DNA from: Streptomyces sp. MMG1121
Lineage (GTDB): Bacteria > Actinomycetota > Actinomycetes > Streptomycetales > Streptomycetaceae
DNA: 64,000 nt
Assembly (NCBI RefSeq): GCF_001280015.1
Contig: NZ_LGDV01000262.1
Span: 1 to 64,000 of the forward strand
Reading direction: 5' to 3'
Shown here: positions 34,617 through 44,494 of the stretch, piece by piece
Layout: the number at the start of each line of letters is the position of its first letter
Numbering within the stretch: position 1 is the first letter of the stretch
Program-made: the position numbers and the translations under genes
Notes under the pieces: model-generated
The model's input: the letters and a program-made list of their open reading frames with translations, nothing else
Told to the model about the DNA's origin: nothing
Database searches by the model: none

Positions 34617-37355
34617 CTACGGCAGCGGCTGCTCCGCCCAGATGATCTTGCCGTGCGGGGTGTAGCGGGTGCCCCACCGGTCGGCGAGCTGCGCGACCAG
34701 GAACAGGCCCCGGCCGCCCTCGTCGGTGCTCGCCGCGTACCGCAGATGCGGCGAGGTCGTGGTGCGGTCGGAGACCTCGCAGATCAGCGAGCGGTCGCGC
34801 AGCAGCCGTACCCCGATCGGACCGCGCCCGTAGCGGATGGCGTTGGTGACCAGCTCGCTCAGGATCAGCTCCGTCGTGAAGTCCAGCTCCGCCAGCCCCC
34901 ATTCCGCCAGCTGCCCGGTCACCGAGGCCCGTACCTGGGACACCGCCGCCGGATCGGACGGCACCTGCCACTGCGCCACCCGGTCGGCGCCCAGCACCCG
35001 GGTCCGGGCGACGATCAGCGCGACGTCGTCGCTCGGCCGGGCCGGCAGCCGCTCCAGCACCGTGCGGCAGGTCTCCTCCGCAGAGGCGTCCGGCGCCCGG
35101 AGCAGGGCGTCGCGCAGCAGCTCCAGGCCCTCGTCGATGTCCCGGTCCCGGTCCTCGACCAGCCCGTCGGTGTACAGCACCAGCCGGCTGCCCTCGGCCA
35201 GCTCCAGTTCGGCCGTCTCGAAAGGCAGCCCGCCCAGCCCCAGCGGTGGACCCGCCGGCACCTCCGGATACTCCACACTGCCGTCGGGACGCACCAGGGC
35301 GGGCGGCGGATGGCCGGCCCGGGCCAGGGTGCAGCGCCGCGAGACCGGGTCGTAGACCGCGTACAGACAGGTCGCGCCGATGATCGCCGCCGCGCCGTCG
35401 ACGGAGGTCTCGTCCTGGTCGATCCGGCCCACCAACTCGTCCAGCAGACCGAGGAGTTCGTCGGGCGGCAGATCGAGCGACGAGAAGTTGTGCACCGCCG
35501 TGCGCAGCCGGCCCATGGTGGCCGCCGCGTGCAGCCCGTGCCCCACGACGTCCCCCACCACCAGCGCCACCCGGGCCCCGGACAGCGGCAGCACGTCGAA
35601 CCAGTCGCCGCCCACCCCGGACTGCGCCGGCAGATAGCGGTAGGCGATCTCCAGCGCGCCCTGCTCGGGCAGCGTGCGCGGCAGCAGACTGCGCTGCAGG
35701 GTCACCGCCATGCTGTGCTCGCGGGTGTAGCGGCGGGCGTTGTCGATGGACACCGCTGCCCGCGCGACCAGCTCCTCGGCGAGCGCCAGCTCCTCGGAGT
35801 CGAACGGCTGCGGCTTCTCCGAACGCCAGAAGTTCGCCACGCCCAGCACCAGGCTGCCCGCGCGCAGCGGCACGGTGATCAGCGAGTGGATGCCGTACTC
35901 CACGACCTGCTCGGTGCGCTCCAGGTCCTGCGCGCGCCAGCCGGGCGCGTCGCGCAGCCGCGGCACCACGACCGACTGCCCGGTGGTCAGACTGCGCGCC
36001 TGCGGCGAGGTGGCCACGAACCGGATGTGCTCGCCGACCGGGTACAGCGGGGCGTCCTTGCGGACACCGGCGGCGGCCGAGCGGCGCAGCGCGGTGCCCG
36101 GCCGCGGCTCCTCCCCGTGCAGCACCGCGTCGAACAGGTCCACGGTCGCGAAGTCGGCGAACCGGGGCACCGCCAGCTCGGCCAGTTCCGCCGCGGTACG
36201 CGACACGTCCAGGCTGGTGCCGATGCCCACCCCGGCGTCGTACAGCATGTTCAGCCGCTCGCGCGCCACCTCGGCCCGGCCGGACACGGCGCGCAGCTCG
36301 GTCGAGTCGCGCAGCGTGGTCACGCTGCCCGCCGGACCGCCGCGCAGATCGGTGGGGCGCTGGTTGATCGCCAGCAGCCGGTCCTTGACCAGGTGCACCT
36401 CGTCCGTCGCCACCCGCCCGGAGGCCAGCAGCGCCGCCGTCTCGTCGTCCAGGCCCAGCTCCAGCACGCTGCGCCGTTCGGCGTCCGCCGGCAGGTCCAG
36501 CAGCCGGTGCGCCTCGTCGTTGGCGAGCAGCAGCCGGGCGTCGTCGCCGACGATCAGCACGCCCTCGCGGACCGCGTGCAGCACCGCGTCGTGGTGCTCG
36601 TACATCCGGGTCATCTCGTACGGTCCGAGGCCGTGCGTCTGGCGCAGCAGCCGTCTGCTGACCAGGGCCGTGCCGCCGGTCGCGAGCACGAGGGCCGCGG
36701 CGGCCGCCGCGAGCAGCAGCGGCAGTTGCTGGGCGGCGGCCCCGCCCACGTGCGCCGTGGTGATCCCCGCCGAGACCAGGCCCACCACCTTGCCGGCGTT
36801 GTCCTTCACCGGCACCACGACCTGCACGAGCGGCCCTATCGTGCCGTTGACGTGCTCGACCACCGTGCCCCCGGCCAGCGCCGGGGCGATCGTGCCGACG
36901 AACTTCTTGCCGATGCGGTCCGGTTTGGGGTGCGTGTAGCGGATGCCGTCGGTGTTCATCACGACGACGAAGTCCACGCCGGTCGCCTTGCGCACGGCCT
37001 CGGCCTTCGGCTGGAGCACGGCCGTCGGATCCGCGGTGCGCAGCGCGGCCGCCGTGCCCGGCGCGTTGGCGAACGACTGGGCGACCGCGAGTGAACGGTT
37101 CTGCGCCTCGGTGTCGCTGTCGTGCCGGACCTGGAGCACCTGAGCCACCACGGCCGAGACGACCAGCAGCAGCACGATCACCACTTGGAGGACGAAGACC
37201 TGTCCGGCGACGCTGCGTCCCGTCACCGCGGACCGCAGCACACCCACCCGGCCGTCGGGAGTACCCGAACCGTCCGGCGTCGGGTCCTTCGGTGCGCGCG
37301 GGTGCCCGAACGTCCGGGGCGGCCGGGTCGCGTTCCGGCCGGGCAGTCGCACCAT
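34617..37355 (-). CDS. Membrane-bound SpoIIE phosphatase with Cache, PAS, GAF and ATPase domains
   Basis: This 912-residue signalling protein has a membrane helix (about 50-70), an extracellular Cache-like sensor (to about 195), and a second helix. A PAS domain (about 250-350) and a GAF domain (about 375-520) follow, then a PP2C-type SpoIIE domain (about 545-765) with GVGGDWFDVLPL and VVGDVVGHG metal-binding motifs. It ends in a HATPase_c anti-sigma-like domain with LILSELVTNAIRYG. It should dephosphorylate an anti-sigma-factor antagonist and perhaps also phosphorylate it. The start at 37355 gives a basic N-terminus before the first helix. It is followed upstream, on the same strand, by a second SpoIIE gene. 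Confidence 0.92.
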   Translation of the reverse strand: MVRLPGRNATRPPRTFGHPRAPKDPTPDGSGTPDGRVGVLRSAVTGRSVAGQVFVLQVVIVLLLVVSAVVAQVLQVRHDSDTEAQNRSLAVAQSFANAPGTAAALRTADPTAVLQPKAEAVRKATGVDFVVVMNTDGIRYTHPKPDRIGKKFVGTIAPALAGGTVVEHVNGTIGPLVQVVVPVKDNAGKVVGLVSAGITTAHVGGAAAQQLPLLLAAAAAALVLATGGTALVSRRLLRQTHGLGPYEMTRMYEHHDAVLHAVREGVLIVGDDARLLLANDEAHRLLDLPADAERRSVLELGLDDETAALLASGRVATDEVHLVKDRLLAINQRPTDLRGGPAGSVTTLRDSTELRAVSGRAEVARERLNMLYDAGVGIGTSLDVSRTAAELAELAVPRFADFATVDLFDAVLHGEEPRPGTALRRSAAAGVRKDAPLYPVGEHIRFVATSPQARSLTTGQSVVVPRLRDAPGWRAQDLERTEQVVEYGIHSLITVPLRAGSLVLGVANFWRSEKPQPFDSEELALAEELVARAAVSIDNARRYTREHSMAVTLQRSLLPRTLPEQGALEIAYRYLPAQSGVGGDWFDVLPLSGARVALVVGDVVGHGLHAAATMGRLRTAVHNFSSLDLPPDELLGLLDELVGRIDQDETSVDGAAAIIGATCLYAVYDPVSRRCTLARAGHPPPALVRPDGSVEYPEVPAGPPLGLGGLPFETAELELAEGSRLVLYTDGLVEDRDRDIDEGLELLRDALLRAPDASAEETCRTVLERLPARPSDDVALIVARTRVLGADRVAQWQVPSDPAAVSQVRASVTGQLAEWGLAELDFTTELILSELVTNAIRYGRGPIGVRLLRDRSLICEVSDRTTTSPHLRYAASTDEGGRGLFLVAQLADRWGTRYTPHGKIIWAEQPLP

Positions 37356-37438
37356 GTGCCCATGTCTACACTGCGCAGCCCCGTCAGGCGAGAGCGTCGC
37401 CTGGAGTGGCGGCCGTCGCCCCCGACGGCGCGATCCGG

Positions 37439-39937
37439 TCACGGGCGGGACGGGGGAGCAGAACGGCGGGCGGCGAGCAGCAGCGCCACGTCGTCAGGGC
37501 GGTCGGCGGCGTGCCGCGCGGTGGCGGTGAGCCGGTCGGCGACCTCGGCCAGCGACCGCCCGCCGCGCCGCCCGGCGACGGCCCCGGCGAGCGCCAGCCG
37601 CAGCGCCGTGATGCCGTCGTCGATGTCGGCATCCGGCTGCTCCACCAGCCCGTCCGTGTACAGGGCGAGGATCGCGTCCGGCTCCAGCAGCAGCTCGGCC
37701 ACCGGGTACCGGGCGTGCGGATCCACGCCGAGGACGACACCGCCGGGGATGTCCAGCAGCCGGGTACGGCCGTCGGGACAGCGCAGCAGCGGCGGCAGGT
37801 GCCCCGCCCGGGCGACCAGCGCCCGGCCGGTGGCCGGATCCAGCCGCAGGTAGCAGCAGCTGGCGAACTGACTGGGGTCGAGGTCGATCAGCAGACGGTT
37901 GGTGCCGCTCATCACCTCGTCCGGCGGCCGGTCGCCCAGCGCGAACGCGCGCACCGCACTGCGCAGCTGGCCCATCGTGGCCGCCGCCTGCACCCCGTGC
38001 CCCTGCACATCGCCGATCACCAGCGCGAGCCCGTCACCGGCCTCGACCACGTCGTACCAGTCGCCGCCCACGTCCATGCCCTGCGTGCCCGGCAGATACC
38101 GGGCCGCGGTCTCCACCCGGGGGTGCGCCGACAGCCGGTGCGGCAGCAGCGCCTGCTGGAGCCCGCGGGCGAGGGCCGCCTCGCTGTCGTAGCGCTGCGC
38201 CCGCTCCATGGCGTGCGCGATCGGCCCGGCGAGCGCGGTGAGGACCGTACGTTCCTCGGTGCTGATGTGGCGTGAACGGTCGAAGCCCAGGATGCACGAG
38301 CCCACCGACCGGCCGGAGGCGATCAGCGGCAGGAAGGCGCGGGCGCCCTCGTCGGCGTCCAGCGGGATGCCCGGATAGGCGGCCGTCAGCGACTGCATCG
38401 ACTCGAAGAACAGCGGCCGGCCCGTGGTCAGGGCCTCCACGCCGGGCAGGCGTGCGTCGAGGCCCACCCCCTCGAACGGGGCCAGGAACCCCTGCGGGAA
38501 GCCGCTCTCCCAGGCCAGATACAGATGCCGCTCCTGGAGCAGATAGATCGCCAGACGCCGGCCGCCGAACGCGGGCAGCAGCTCCTGCATGACCACCGCC
38601 GCCACCTGACGGGCGGTCACCGCGTCCGTCAGCGCGATGGCCAGGGCGATCGGCCGGTACAGCGGCGCCATCGAGTGGTCGGCAGGATCCTCGGGCACAT
38701 GTACCTCGGGGACCGGCCCGCCCGGCGTGTCCAGCCGGCTGGCGGGGACGAGTGTGCAGGTCAGCAGGTCCGCACCGGGATGCACGGACACGGCGAGCCA
38801 GCCGCCCCCGTCGGGCTGCTCACCAGCGCCGACCGGACGCTGCGCATGGAAGTGCACCGGATCCGGGGCCAGCAGCGCGCCGCGCAGATGGTCGTCGTAC
38901 GGCGGACCGGCCAGCCACGGCATCGCCTCCCACAGCGGTCGCCCGAGCAGCCACCCCCGGTCCCGTCCCGTGAGCCGGGCCGCGGCCTCGTTGGCGTACA
39001 CGATCAGCCCCAGCCGGTCCAGGCAGAACACCCCCTGCGGCAGCAGGTCGGCCGCGCCGTCCGCGGACGCGGCCGGGCCGGGCGCGAGGACCACCCCGCC
39101 GATCCGCTCCGCCTCCGCGTCCTCGGCCGCCGGCCACAGGTCCAGCAGCCGCGGCGTGCCGTCCCGGGCCCGCAGGCTCAGCGGCGCGCCCGGCGGTTTT
39201 CCGGCGGCGGTGTCGCGCAACGCCGCCAGGATCCGCTCCGCGTCGAGCGGGGCGACGGCGTCCGCGAACGCCGCGTCCGTCCCCGCGAACTGGCCGGGGC
39301 GCAGGCCGAGCAGGGCGTGCAGCCGGTCGTCCGCGCGCACCGCGCCGGTCACCGGATGCCAGCTGAACCGCCCTACCACGGGCTGCGCGGGCCGGCTCGT
39401 TGGCGGCCGTACGCACAGCGGCTCGGTCTCCCAGACGATCGCGCTCGGATCTCCGGCGGCGAGTGCCAGCAGCTCGGTGCCGAGCCCCTCGGCGAGCCGG
39501 GCGAGCAGCTCCTCGTCGAGCGGCTCCTCCGTCAGGTCCGTCACCGCCGGGCGCAGCACCATGAGCACGCCGAGCGGCTCGCGCCCGCCCGGCACCGGCA
39601 CATGCACCGACCCGAACGGGAAGGGCAGGCCCGCGGCGAACTGCGGATACCGGCGCACCGTCTCGGCGGCGTTCGCCAGCACCACCCGCACACCGAGCCG
39701 GTAGGCGTCGGCCACCGGGAAGGGGCGGGCGACGTGCAGCCGCCACCAGGGGCGGAACAGCGGTCCGGGCAGCCCGGCGAGCACCGCGAGACGCAGCAGG
39801 CCCGGTGTGCCGGAGCGCAGGTACACGCCCGCGCCCCGGCCGGTCGCCGCAGCGAGGGCGGCGGTCGAGGCGTCGGCCAGCAGCGCGGCCAGCCTGGCCC
39901 GCGCACGGACCACCTGCTCGTCGCCGCTCCCAGCCAT
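37439..39937 (-). CDS. Cytoplasmic PAS-GAF-SpoIIE phosphatase
   Basis: This 832-residue protein has no membrane helix. The N-terminal 250 residues look like a divergent GAF domain (CVRPPTS follows it). Two PAS-type segments come next (RFSWHPVTGAVRADDRLHAL and GVFCLDRLGLIVYANEAAAR), then a clear GAF domain around 500-630. The SpoIIE/PP2C domain ends the protein, with GMDVGGDWYDVVEAGDG and VIGDVQGHG. It lacks the ATPase domain of its neighbour. I chose the ATG at 39937, where the coding pattern begins; the in-frame upstream extension is repetitive. The two adjacent phosphatases may act on the same antagonist with different inputs. Confidence 0.9.
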   Translation of the reverse strand: MAGSGDEQVVRARARLAALLADASTAALAAATGRGAGVYLRSGTPGLLRLAVLAGLPGPLFRPWWRLHVARPFPVADAYRLGVRVVLANAAETVRRYPQFAAGLPFPFGSVHVPVPGGREPLGVLMVLRPAVTDLTEEPLDEELLARLAEGLGTELLALAAGDPSAIVWETEPLCVRPPTSRPAQPVVGRFSWHPVTGAVRADDRLHALLGLRPGQFAGTDAAFADAVAPLDAERILAALRDTAAGKPPGAPLSLRARDGTPRLLDLWPAAEDAEAERIGGVVLAPGPAASADGAADLLPQGVFCLDRLGLIVYANEAAARLTGRDRGWLLGRPLWEAMPWLAGPPYDDHLRGALLAPDPVHFHAQRPVGAGEQPDGGGWLAVSVHPGADLLTCTLVPASRLDTPGGPVPEVHVPEDPADHSMAPLYRPIALAIALTDAVTARQVAAVVMQELLPAFGGRRLAIYLLQERHLYLAWESGFPQGFLAPFEGVGLDARLPGVEALTTGRPLFFESMQSLTAAYPGIPLDADEGARAFLPLIASGRSVGSCILGFDRSRHISTEERTVLTALAGPIAHAMERAQRYDSEAALARGLQQALLPHRLSAHPRVETAARYLPGTQGMDVGGDWYDVVEAGDGLALVIGDVQGHGVQAAATMGQLRSAVRAFALGDRPPDEVMSGTNRLLIDLDPSQFASCCYLRLDPATGRALVARAGHLPPLLRCPDGRTRLLDIPGGVVLGVDPHARYPVAELLLEPDAILALYTDGLVEQPDADIDDGITALRLALAGAVAGRRGGRSLAEVADRLTATARHAADRPDDVALLLAARRSAPPSRP

Positions 39938-40009
39938 CGGCCCTACCTCGTCCTGTACGCCTTCCGGGTGGCTGACACAGCAAGAATGCGCCCGGAGGAG
40001 CGGGGAACG

Positions 40010-40060
40010 CACCTGGGCGGGTGGGGAGGAGCCTGGAGCCCACCTGGGCGGGTGGGGAGG
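40010..40060. repeat. 20-bp direct repeat upstream of the SpoIIE gene
   Basis: CACCTGGGCGGGTGGGGAGG occurs at 40010-40029 and again at 40041-40060, 31 bases apart centre to centre. The pair lies 70-120 bases upstream of the start of the SpoIIE gene at 39937. A three-turn spacing suggests a binding site for a regulator on one DNA face. Confidence 0.65.
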
Positions 40061-40261
40061 GGAGTGCCTCGTCCGGTCGGCAGATGGAACGACGGCCGGG
40101 TTGACGGGCGGGGTGACGGCCGGCGGCGCGGCCACTCACGTGGCCTAGCCGCAGGTCGTCCAGGTGGCGGGCCCATCGGGCGGCTCCTAGTAATGGATTG
40201 CGTAATGTCGCGGCCGTGTGCGGCGGCGCAGATGTGGCCGCACCCGTCGACTGGAGCCGAG

Positions 40262-41665
40262 ATGACGACCCGCTCTCCGTACCCCCCTGACGACGCCCTC
40301 ATAGCCTCCTCCGCACAGGTCCCCAACGGCGTCCGCACCCCGTCCCCGCACCTTCTGCTGCGGCCGACCGCGCCGTCCTCGACGCCGATTTCCGAAGCTC
40401 CCCACCACGAGAGCCCGGACGAGGGTCCCCACGCGGTCTCGCACGAGGGTCTGTACGGGGTTGTGTACGTGGCTCCCCCCGCGGTCTCCCACCCGCCCGA
40501 GGTCCGTGACGAGACCGGGGTGGTCCACGCGGCCTTGCACGACGGCGAACCGCCGTACAGAGATCCCCTGCGCGGCCTGGTCCACGCGGCCGTGGCCGAC
40601 CGTCCCCTCGCGGACGTCGTCCATCTCATCACGCTGCTGGAGAACTCGCCCGAGCACGCCGGAGCCACGACGGACGCGCTGCGCGCGATCGGCGTCGACC
40701 GGTCCGTGGAGGATCTGGCCCGCCTGGTGACCCTGCTGACCACACCGCCCCGGGGGACCGACAGCGCCGACGAGGCGATCCGTGCCGCCGCCGCGAGCCG
40801 TCCGCTGGAGGACGTCACCCGGCTGATGCAGCTGCTGTACAGCTCACCCGTGGAGCCCCACTGCGGGCAGGCCGCCGTGCGGGCGGCCGCCGCCAACCGT
40901 CCCATCGAGGAACTCGCCGAGCTGATCGGCCGGTTGGCCGCGAACCGCACCGGATGCGACATCCGCCCGCGGCCCGAGTCGGCGCACCCCGAGTTCGCCG
41001 TGGCCGCGGAGGCAGCGCCCGAGGCCGTGTCCGTGCCCGAGGCCGTGCCCGAGGCCGTATCCGTGCCCGTGTCCGTGTCCGTGCCCGTGTCCGTGCCCGA
41101 GGCGATGGCAGCGCCGGCCGCCGGTCCGCGGGACCGGTCCGCCGATGACCAGCCGGCGAAGGATCAGCCCGCGAAGGAACGGTCGGCGAAGCGCTTGCTC
41201 ACGAAGGACCGGCCGGCGACGGACCAGGGCGGGCGCCGGGACCCGGACCGGGTCGGCCGGGGTTCTCTGGTCGCCGCGCGGATCGCCTGTGGCGCCGCAC
41301 TGCTCGTCCTCCTGTGCGGGGTGGCCTACGTCCCGCGCTTCTGGGCCGGGCTGCCCCAGGGCGTCCACGTGGCCACCGCGCTCGCCTCGGGGCTGTGTGT
41401 GCTGCCCGCTCTCGCCCTGCCCGCCCGGACGGCACAGGTCAGGCTCGTCGCGGCGACGGCCGCGCTCGGCGTCACCGCGGCGCTCGCCGTCGGGCAGTTC
41501 CTCGGCGACCGGCTCGGCCTGCCGGAACCGTCCCGGCTGTGGGACGCGACCCTGGCCCCGCCATGGCTCGCCCTCACGGCGGCCGCGCTCGCCGCACTGG
41601 CCGCGCTGGCGGTCCTGCTGACCGGCCTGTTCACGGGCCGCGGCCGCCTCGACGACGCGGGCTGA
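40262..41665 (+). CDS. Repeat-containing membrane protein of unknown function
   Basis: This 467-residue protein begins with a Pro/Ser/His-rich disordered region. Residues about 105-235 hold four imperfect helical repeats of 30-35 residues, each centred on R(P/S)-(L/V/I)-x-(D/E) followed by a leucine-rich helix (DRPLADVVHLITLLENSP, DRSVEDLARLVTLLTTP, SRPLEDVTRLMQLLYSSP, NRPIEELAELIGRLA). A low-complexity stretch of VPEA/VPVS units encoded by hexamer repeats (41022-41103) comes next. A charged linker and three hydrophobic segments end the protein. The repeats could be a protein-protein scaffold. The ATG at 40262 has GGAG upstream. No enzyme motif was found. Confidence 0.8.
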   Translation: MTTRSPYPPDDALIASSAQVPNGVRTPSPHLLLRPTAPSSTPISEAPHHESPDEGPHAVSHEGLYGVVYVAPPAVSHPPEVRDETGVVHAALHDGEPPYRDPLRGLVHAAVADRPLADVVHLITLLENSPEHAGATTDALRAIGVDRSVEDLARLVTLLTTPPRGTDSADEAIRAAAASRPLEDVTRLMQLLYSSPVEPHCGQAAVRAAAANRPIEELAELIGRLAANRTGCDIRPRPESAHPEFAVAAEAAPEAVSVPEAVPEAVSVPVSVSVPVSVPEAMAAPAAGPRDRSADDQPAKDQPAKERSAKRLLTKDRPATDQGGRRDPDRVGRGSLVAARIACGAALLVLLCGVAYVPRFWAGLPQGVHVATALASGLCVLPALALPARTAQVRLVAATAALGVTAALAVGQFLGDRLGLPEPSRLWDATLAPPWLALTAAALAALAALAVLLTGLFTGRGRLDDAG

Positions 41666-41752
41666 CCGTGCGCCCACGGCCCGGGCTTGGTTCGGCTCGC
41701 CGGGCGGGCCGGTCACGCGCCCTGTCCGGCTCCGCCCAGCTCAGCGCCCCGC

Positions 41753-41845
41753 GGGATCTGCCCGGTTGCGTGCTTCTGTCGGCTTCGGCCGGTTCCGTGC
41801 CTCCCGGGGGATCTGCGCGGTTACGTGCCTCCGTCGGCTTCGCCC
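41753..41845. repeat. Imperfect 38-bp direct repeat, period 55
   Basis: GGGATCTGCCCGGTTGCG at 41753 and GGGATCTGCGCGGTTACG at 41808 start two 38-base units that share most positions. The second copy runs into the C-terminal codons of the ComB-like gene (stop at 41821). It may explain the unusual Ala/Glu/Pro tail of that protein. Confidence 0.6.
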
Positions 41846-42564
41846 AGCGCCGCGCCCCCGTCCGGCTCCGCTGCCGCGGCGTGCACCGGACGCGGACGCA
41901 GAACCAGGTGGCCGTCGACCCGGGCGGCCGCCATGGCGAACGGGAAGGTATCCGCTTCCAGGCACATCGTCACGTCCTCGGAGTGCACACCCGCCCAGCC
42001 GCGCCGCACGCCCTCGGCGAGCCGTGCGGCGGCCTCGGAACGCCGGGCCCGGTCGAGGTAGGGGCCCGGATCGGTGTCTTCCGTGCGGACGCGGTCCGCG
42101 ATGTACCGGGCGCAGGCGAGATCCTCCTCGGCCCGCCCGCCGTCCCCGGTGACGACGAAGGTCACCGTCTGCGGCCGGGCCCGCCGCAGCAGCTCGGCGG
42201 TCGCGCCGGCCACCACGAAGCTCGCGCACAGCAGCAGCCCGGCGTCCGCCACGGCCAGCGCCCCGGCCGTCCCGGCGGTTGTCTTCTGCACGACCGTACG
42301 GCCCCGTACGTCCAGCGAGCGCAGCCGGGCGGGCGAATTGGCCAGGTCGAACCCCGGCACCGGCGCTCCGTCCTGGAACGCGAGCCAGCCGGGGTGAGCG
42401 GCCTTCAGCTCCAAGGCCTCCTCCTGCGTACCGGCGAACACGATCCGCTCGGCGCCCCGCCAAAACGCCCAGGCGGCCACGGTGAACGCCCGCATGACGT
42501 CGACGACCACGGCGACGTCCGGAGCGGCCGGGGTACCGGGTATCCCGGTGAACTCGGGCTGCAT
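41821..42564 (-). CDS. 2-phosphosulfolactate phosphatase (ComB) family protein
   Basis: This 247-residue protein matches the ComB family: [23 protein letters not shown] near the N-terminus, [17 protein letters not shown] in the middle, and [20 protein letters not shown] with acidic Mg ligands. In methanogens and Bacillus-type bacteria the enzyme removes phosphate from 2-phosphosulfolactate. No sulfolactate or coenzyme M genes are close. In Streptomyces this family is often found alone, so the true substrate may differ. The ATG at 42564 is preferred over an earlier one at 42582. Confidence 0.85.
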   Translation of the reverse strand: MQPEFTGIPGTPAAPDVAVVVDVMRAFTVAAWAFWRGAERIVFAGTQEEALELKAAHPGWLAFQDGAPVPGFDLANSPARLRSLDVRGRTVVQKTTAGTAGALAVADAGLLLCASFVVAGATAELLRRARPQTVTFVVTGDGGRAEEDLACARYIADRVRTEDTDPGPYLDRARRSEAAARLAEGVRRGWAGVHSEDVTMCLEADTFPFAMAAARVDGHLVLRPRPVHAAAAEPDGGAALGEADGGT

Positions 42565-42593
42565 CGCTCCATGATGCGGCACCCGGCCTTCGT

Positions 42594-42875
42594 TCAGAGG
42601 TCGGTCGGCGGCAGTGGCCGGGCGGCGCGCAGGCTGCGCAGTGCGAGGAGCAGGACGCCGATGTCGTCTAGGTAGACGGGGTCGGGCAGCAGGTCGGTGG
42701 GGAGCAGCAGATACGCCACCGCGCCCCAGAACACCCAGCGCGGGCCCGTCGGCAGCCCGGCCCGCCGCAGCGTGTTCCGCGCCCGCACCAGCCGCACCAG
42801 CAGGCCGACCGCGACGGCGAGCAGCCCCGCCGCGATGACGGCGCCGACCACCAGCAGAGTGGTCGTGGAATCCAT
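42594..42875 (-). CDS. DUF1232 (YkvA-like) small membrane protein
   Basis: This 93-residue protein has an N-terminal membrane helix ([20 protein letters not shown]) and a second hydrophobic segment containing [21 protein letters not shown]. That sequence, PxDLxPD followed by DD, is the DUF1232 hallmark. The function of the family is unknown; it is linked to envelope processes. It lies 29 bases upstream of the ComB-like gene on the same strand and may be cotranscribed with it. Confidence 0.87.
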   Translation of the reverse strand: MDSTTTLLVVGAVIAAGLLAVAVGLLVRLVRARNTLRRAGLPTGPRWVFWGAVAYLLLPTDLLPDPVYLDDIGVLLLALRSLRAARPLPPTDL

Positions 42876-42919
42876 GCCGCCTCCTTTCGGCCTGCTTGCG
42901 CTTGTCTGCCCAGGGAGGG

Positions 42920-44125
42920 TTACGACTTCTGGTCCGTACCCGTACCCGTATCAGTGCCAGTGCCAGTGCCAGTGCCAGTGCCCGTATCCGAATCCGTATC
43001 GGGTGACTGCTGCCGCGGGCCCTTGGCCGTCAGCCTCAGCCGTTCGAACGTCCGCGTCAGCTGCTGGAGCGCGCCCGGTGTCCGGGACGCGGGACGCTGC
43101 TGCTGCGGCAGGGCGGGCGCGGGGACGTCACGGTAGGCGGCCAGGGCCGCGAGGGCCTGCTCGGCCGCGTCCTTGTACAGGTCCCGGGACTTCGTCATCG
43201 CCTCCAGCGCCTCGGCGTACCGGGCGGACAGCTGCCGTTCGCGCTCCAGTTCCTCCCGGAGAGTCATCAGGGTCCAGTTCTCGCGCAGGTCGCTCAGCGC
43301 CTCCTCGGCCCCGTGCGGCAGGGGCCGGGCCTGGGCGGCGAAGTGCCGCAGGGCCGCGAGGAGTTCGGTCGGCTGGGAACCGTCCAGGAAGACGCTGCGC
43401 ACCCGGTGCTCCCGGCCGTCGTAGCCCTCCGGTGCCGGGTCCGGCGGCAGCAGCACGGCGCCGCCGCGCGGCACCTCGACACCGAGGGCCTTCAGCGCCC
43501 AGTTGACGGCGCGGAACTGGTGCGGGGCGGCCCGGTGCTCCACCACGCGGTGCCGCAGGCCGGGCGGCAGCAGCCGGGCCAACGGCAGCCGGCCCTGCTC
43601 GTCCGGGGTCATCGCCTCGTGCACGACGACGTTGACGCACCATCCCTCACGGGCCGCGTCCCGCAGCCGGCGGCGCATTTCCTTGTCGTCCGCGGGCAGC
43701 GCGTTGACCTGCCGCAGGCGCAGACCGGTGACCGTGGCGTGCTGGTCCCAGGAGCCGTCGTCGCCCTCACCGGTCCCGCGCTCGGGCCAGAACAGGGTCG
43801 CGGGCGAGGGCCAGGTCTCGTCCCAGGGCCGCTCCGCCTCCGCGACGATGCGCCACTCGTGGCCCTTCGGCCGGCCCTCGGCCGGTACGAGGGTGAGCCG
43901 GGCCCGCACGGTCACCGTGCCGTCGGCCCGCCAGCGTGCCTCGAAGATCCGTCCGCTCGCGTCCTCGGGTACGCGCGGTTCGGCGAAGTCGTCGATGTCC
44001 CCGCTCTCCTGGTGCCGGCGCAGGGTGCGCCGGACGACCTCGTCGGGGCAGGGACCGGTGTGGTGACCGCGGACCGCCCAGAGAGTCTGCGGGAAGGCGG
44101 CGCGGTCGGTGGCGGAGTTCGACAT
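42920..44125 (-). CDS. Hypothetical protein with coiled-coil and GT-repeat tail
   Basis: This 401-residue protein has no signal peptide or membrane segment. The N-terminal 230 residues form a globular domain with [20 protein letters not shown] and [19 protein letters not shown], which I do not recognise. Residues about 270-330 look like a coiled coil ([20 protein letters not shown]). The last 25 residues are Asp/Thr/Gly repeats, encoded by tandem hexamers (CAGTGC and CGTACC units at 42932-42990). The repeats should vary in copy number. The neighbours give no functional clue. Confidence 0.75.
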   Translation of the reverse strand: MSNSATDRAAFPQTLWAVRGHHTGPCPDEVVRRTLRRHQESGDIDDFAEPRVPEDASGRIFEARWRADGTVTVRARLTLVPAEGRPKGHEWRIVAEAERPWDETWPSPATLFWPERGTGEGDDGSWDQHATVTGLRLRQVNALPADDKEMRRRLRDAAREGWCVNVVVHEAMTPDEQGRLPLARLLPPGLRHRVVEHRAAPHQFRAVNWALKALGVEVPRGGAVLLPPDPAPEGYDGREHRVRSVFLDGSQPTELLAALRHFAAQARPLPHGAEEALSDLRENWTLMTLREELERERQLSARYAEALEAMTKSRDLYKDAAEQALAALAAYRDVPAPALPQQQRPASRTPGALQQLTRTFERLRLTAKGPRQQSPDTDSDTGTGTGTGTGTDTGTGTDQKS

Positions 44126-44329
44126 GAGTCAATCTGCTGATGAGGGCGGGTGAGCTTCCCAGTATCACCGCTCGGCGGGGAAACACGTCGTCGGGGGCCG
44201 GGAGACGGCGCGTGTCCGCGGGTGCACGCGCCCGCGCGCGTGGTGTGCGCCGTACACACGGGGTGCGTGGGGAAAACGCGTCGGGTGACCGCCGCGCGCA
44301 CGTGGCCGGGCCCTCCTGCGGCGCCCACA

Positions 44330-44360
44330 ATGGGTGGGCGAGCGGGGCCCGCCCACCCAT
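44330..44360. terminator. Eleven-base-pair hairpin
   Basis: ATGGGTGGGCG (44330-44340) and CGCCCACCCAT (44350-44360) are exact reverse complements with a nine-base loop. It lies downstream of the palindrome at the end of the fprA gene and could serve as a second terminator. There is no T-run. Confidence 0.5.
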
Positions 44361-44464
44361 CCGCTTGGGGCGGACCCCGCTCCTGCGGGTTCGTGTCGCG
44401 CGCGGCACGCGCGCGTGGCCGCCGTCACCGGTGAGCGTGCGACGGTCGCGGCCCCGCGCCGGAC

Positions 44465-44494
44465 GGAGTGTCTTCCTACGGAGTGTCTTCCTAG
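44465..44494. repeat. 15-bp tandem repeat
   Basis: GGAGTGTCTTCCTAC (44465-44479) is followed directly by GGAGTGTCTTCCTAG (44480-44494). The second copy runs into the left arm of the 54-base palindrome. Confidence 0.75.

Noticed and set aside
42932..42990. Hexamer repeats as a possible CRISPR or regulatory array
   Set aside because: The unit is six bases and in frame, and codes the Thr/Gly/Asp tail of the minus-strand protein.
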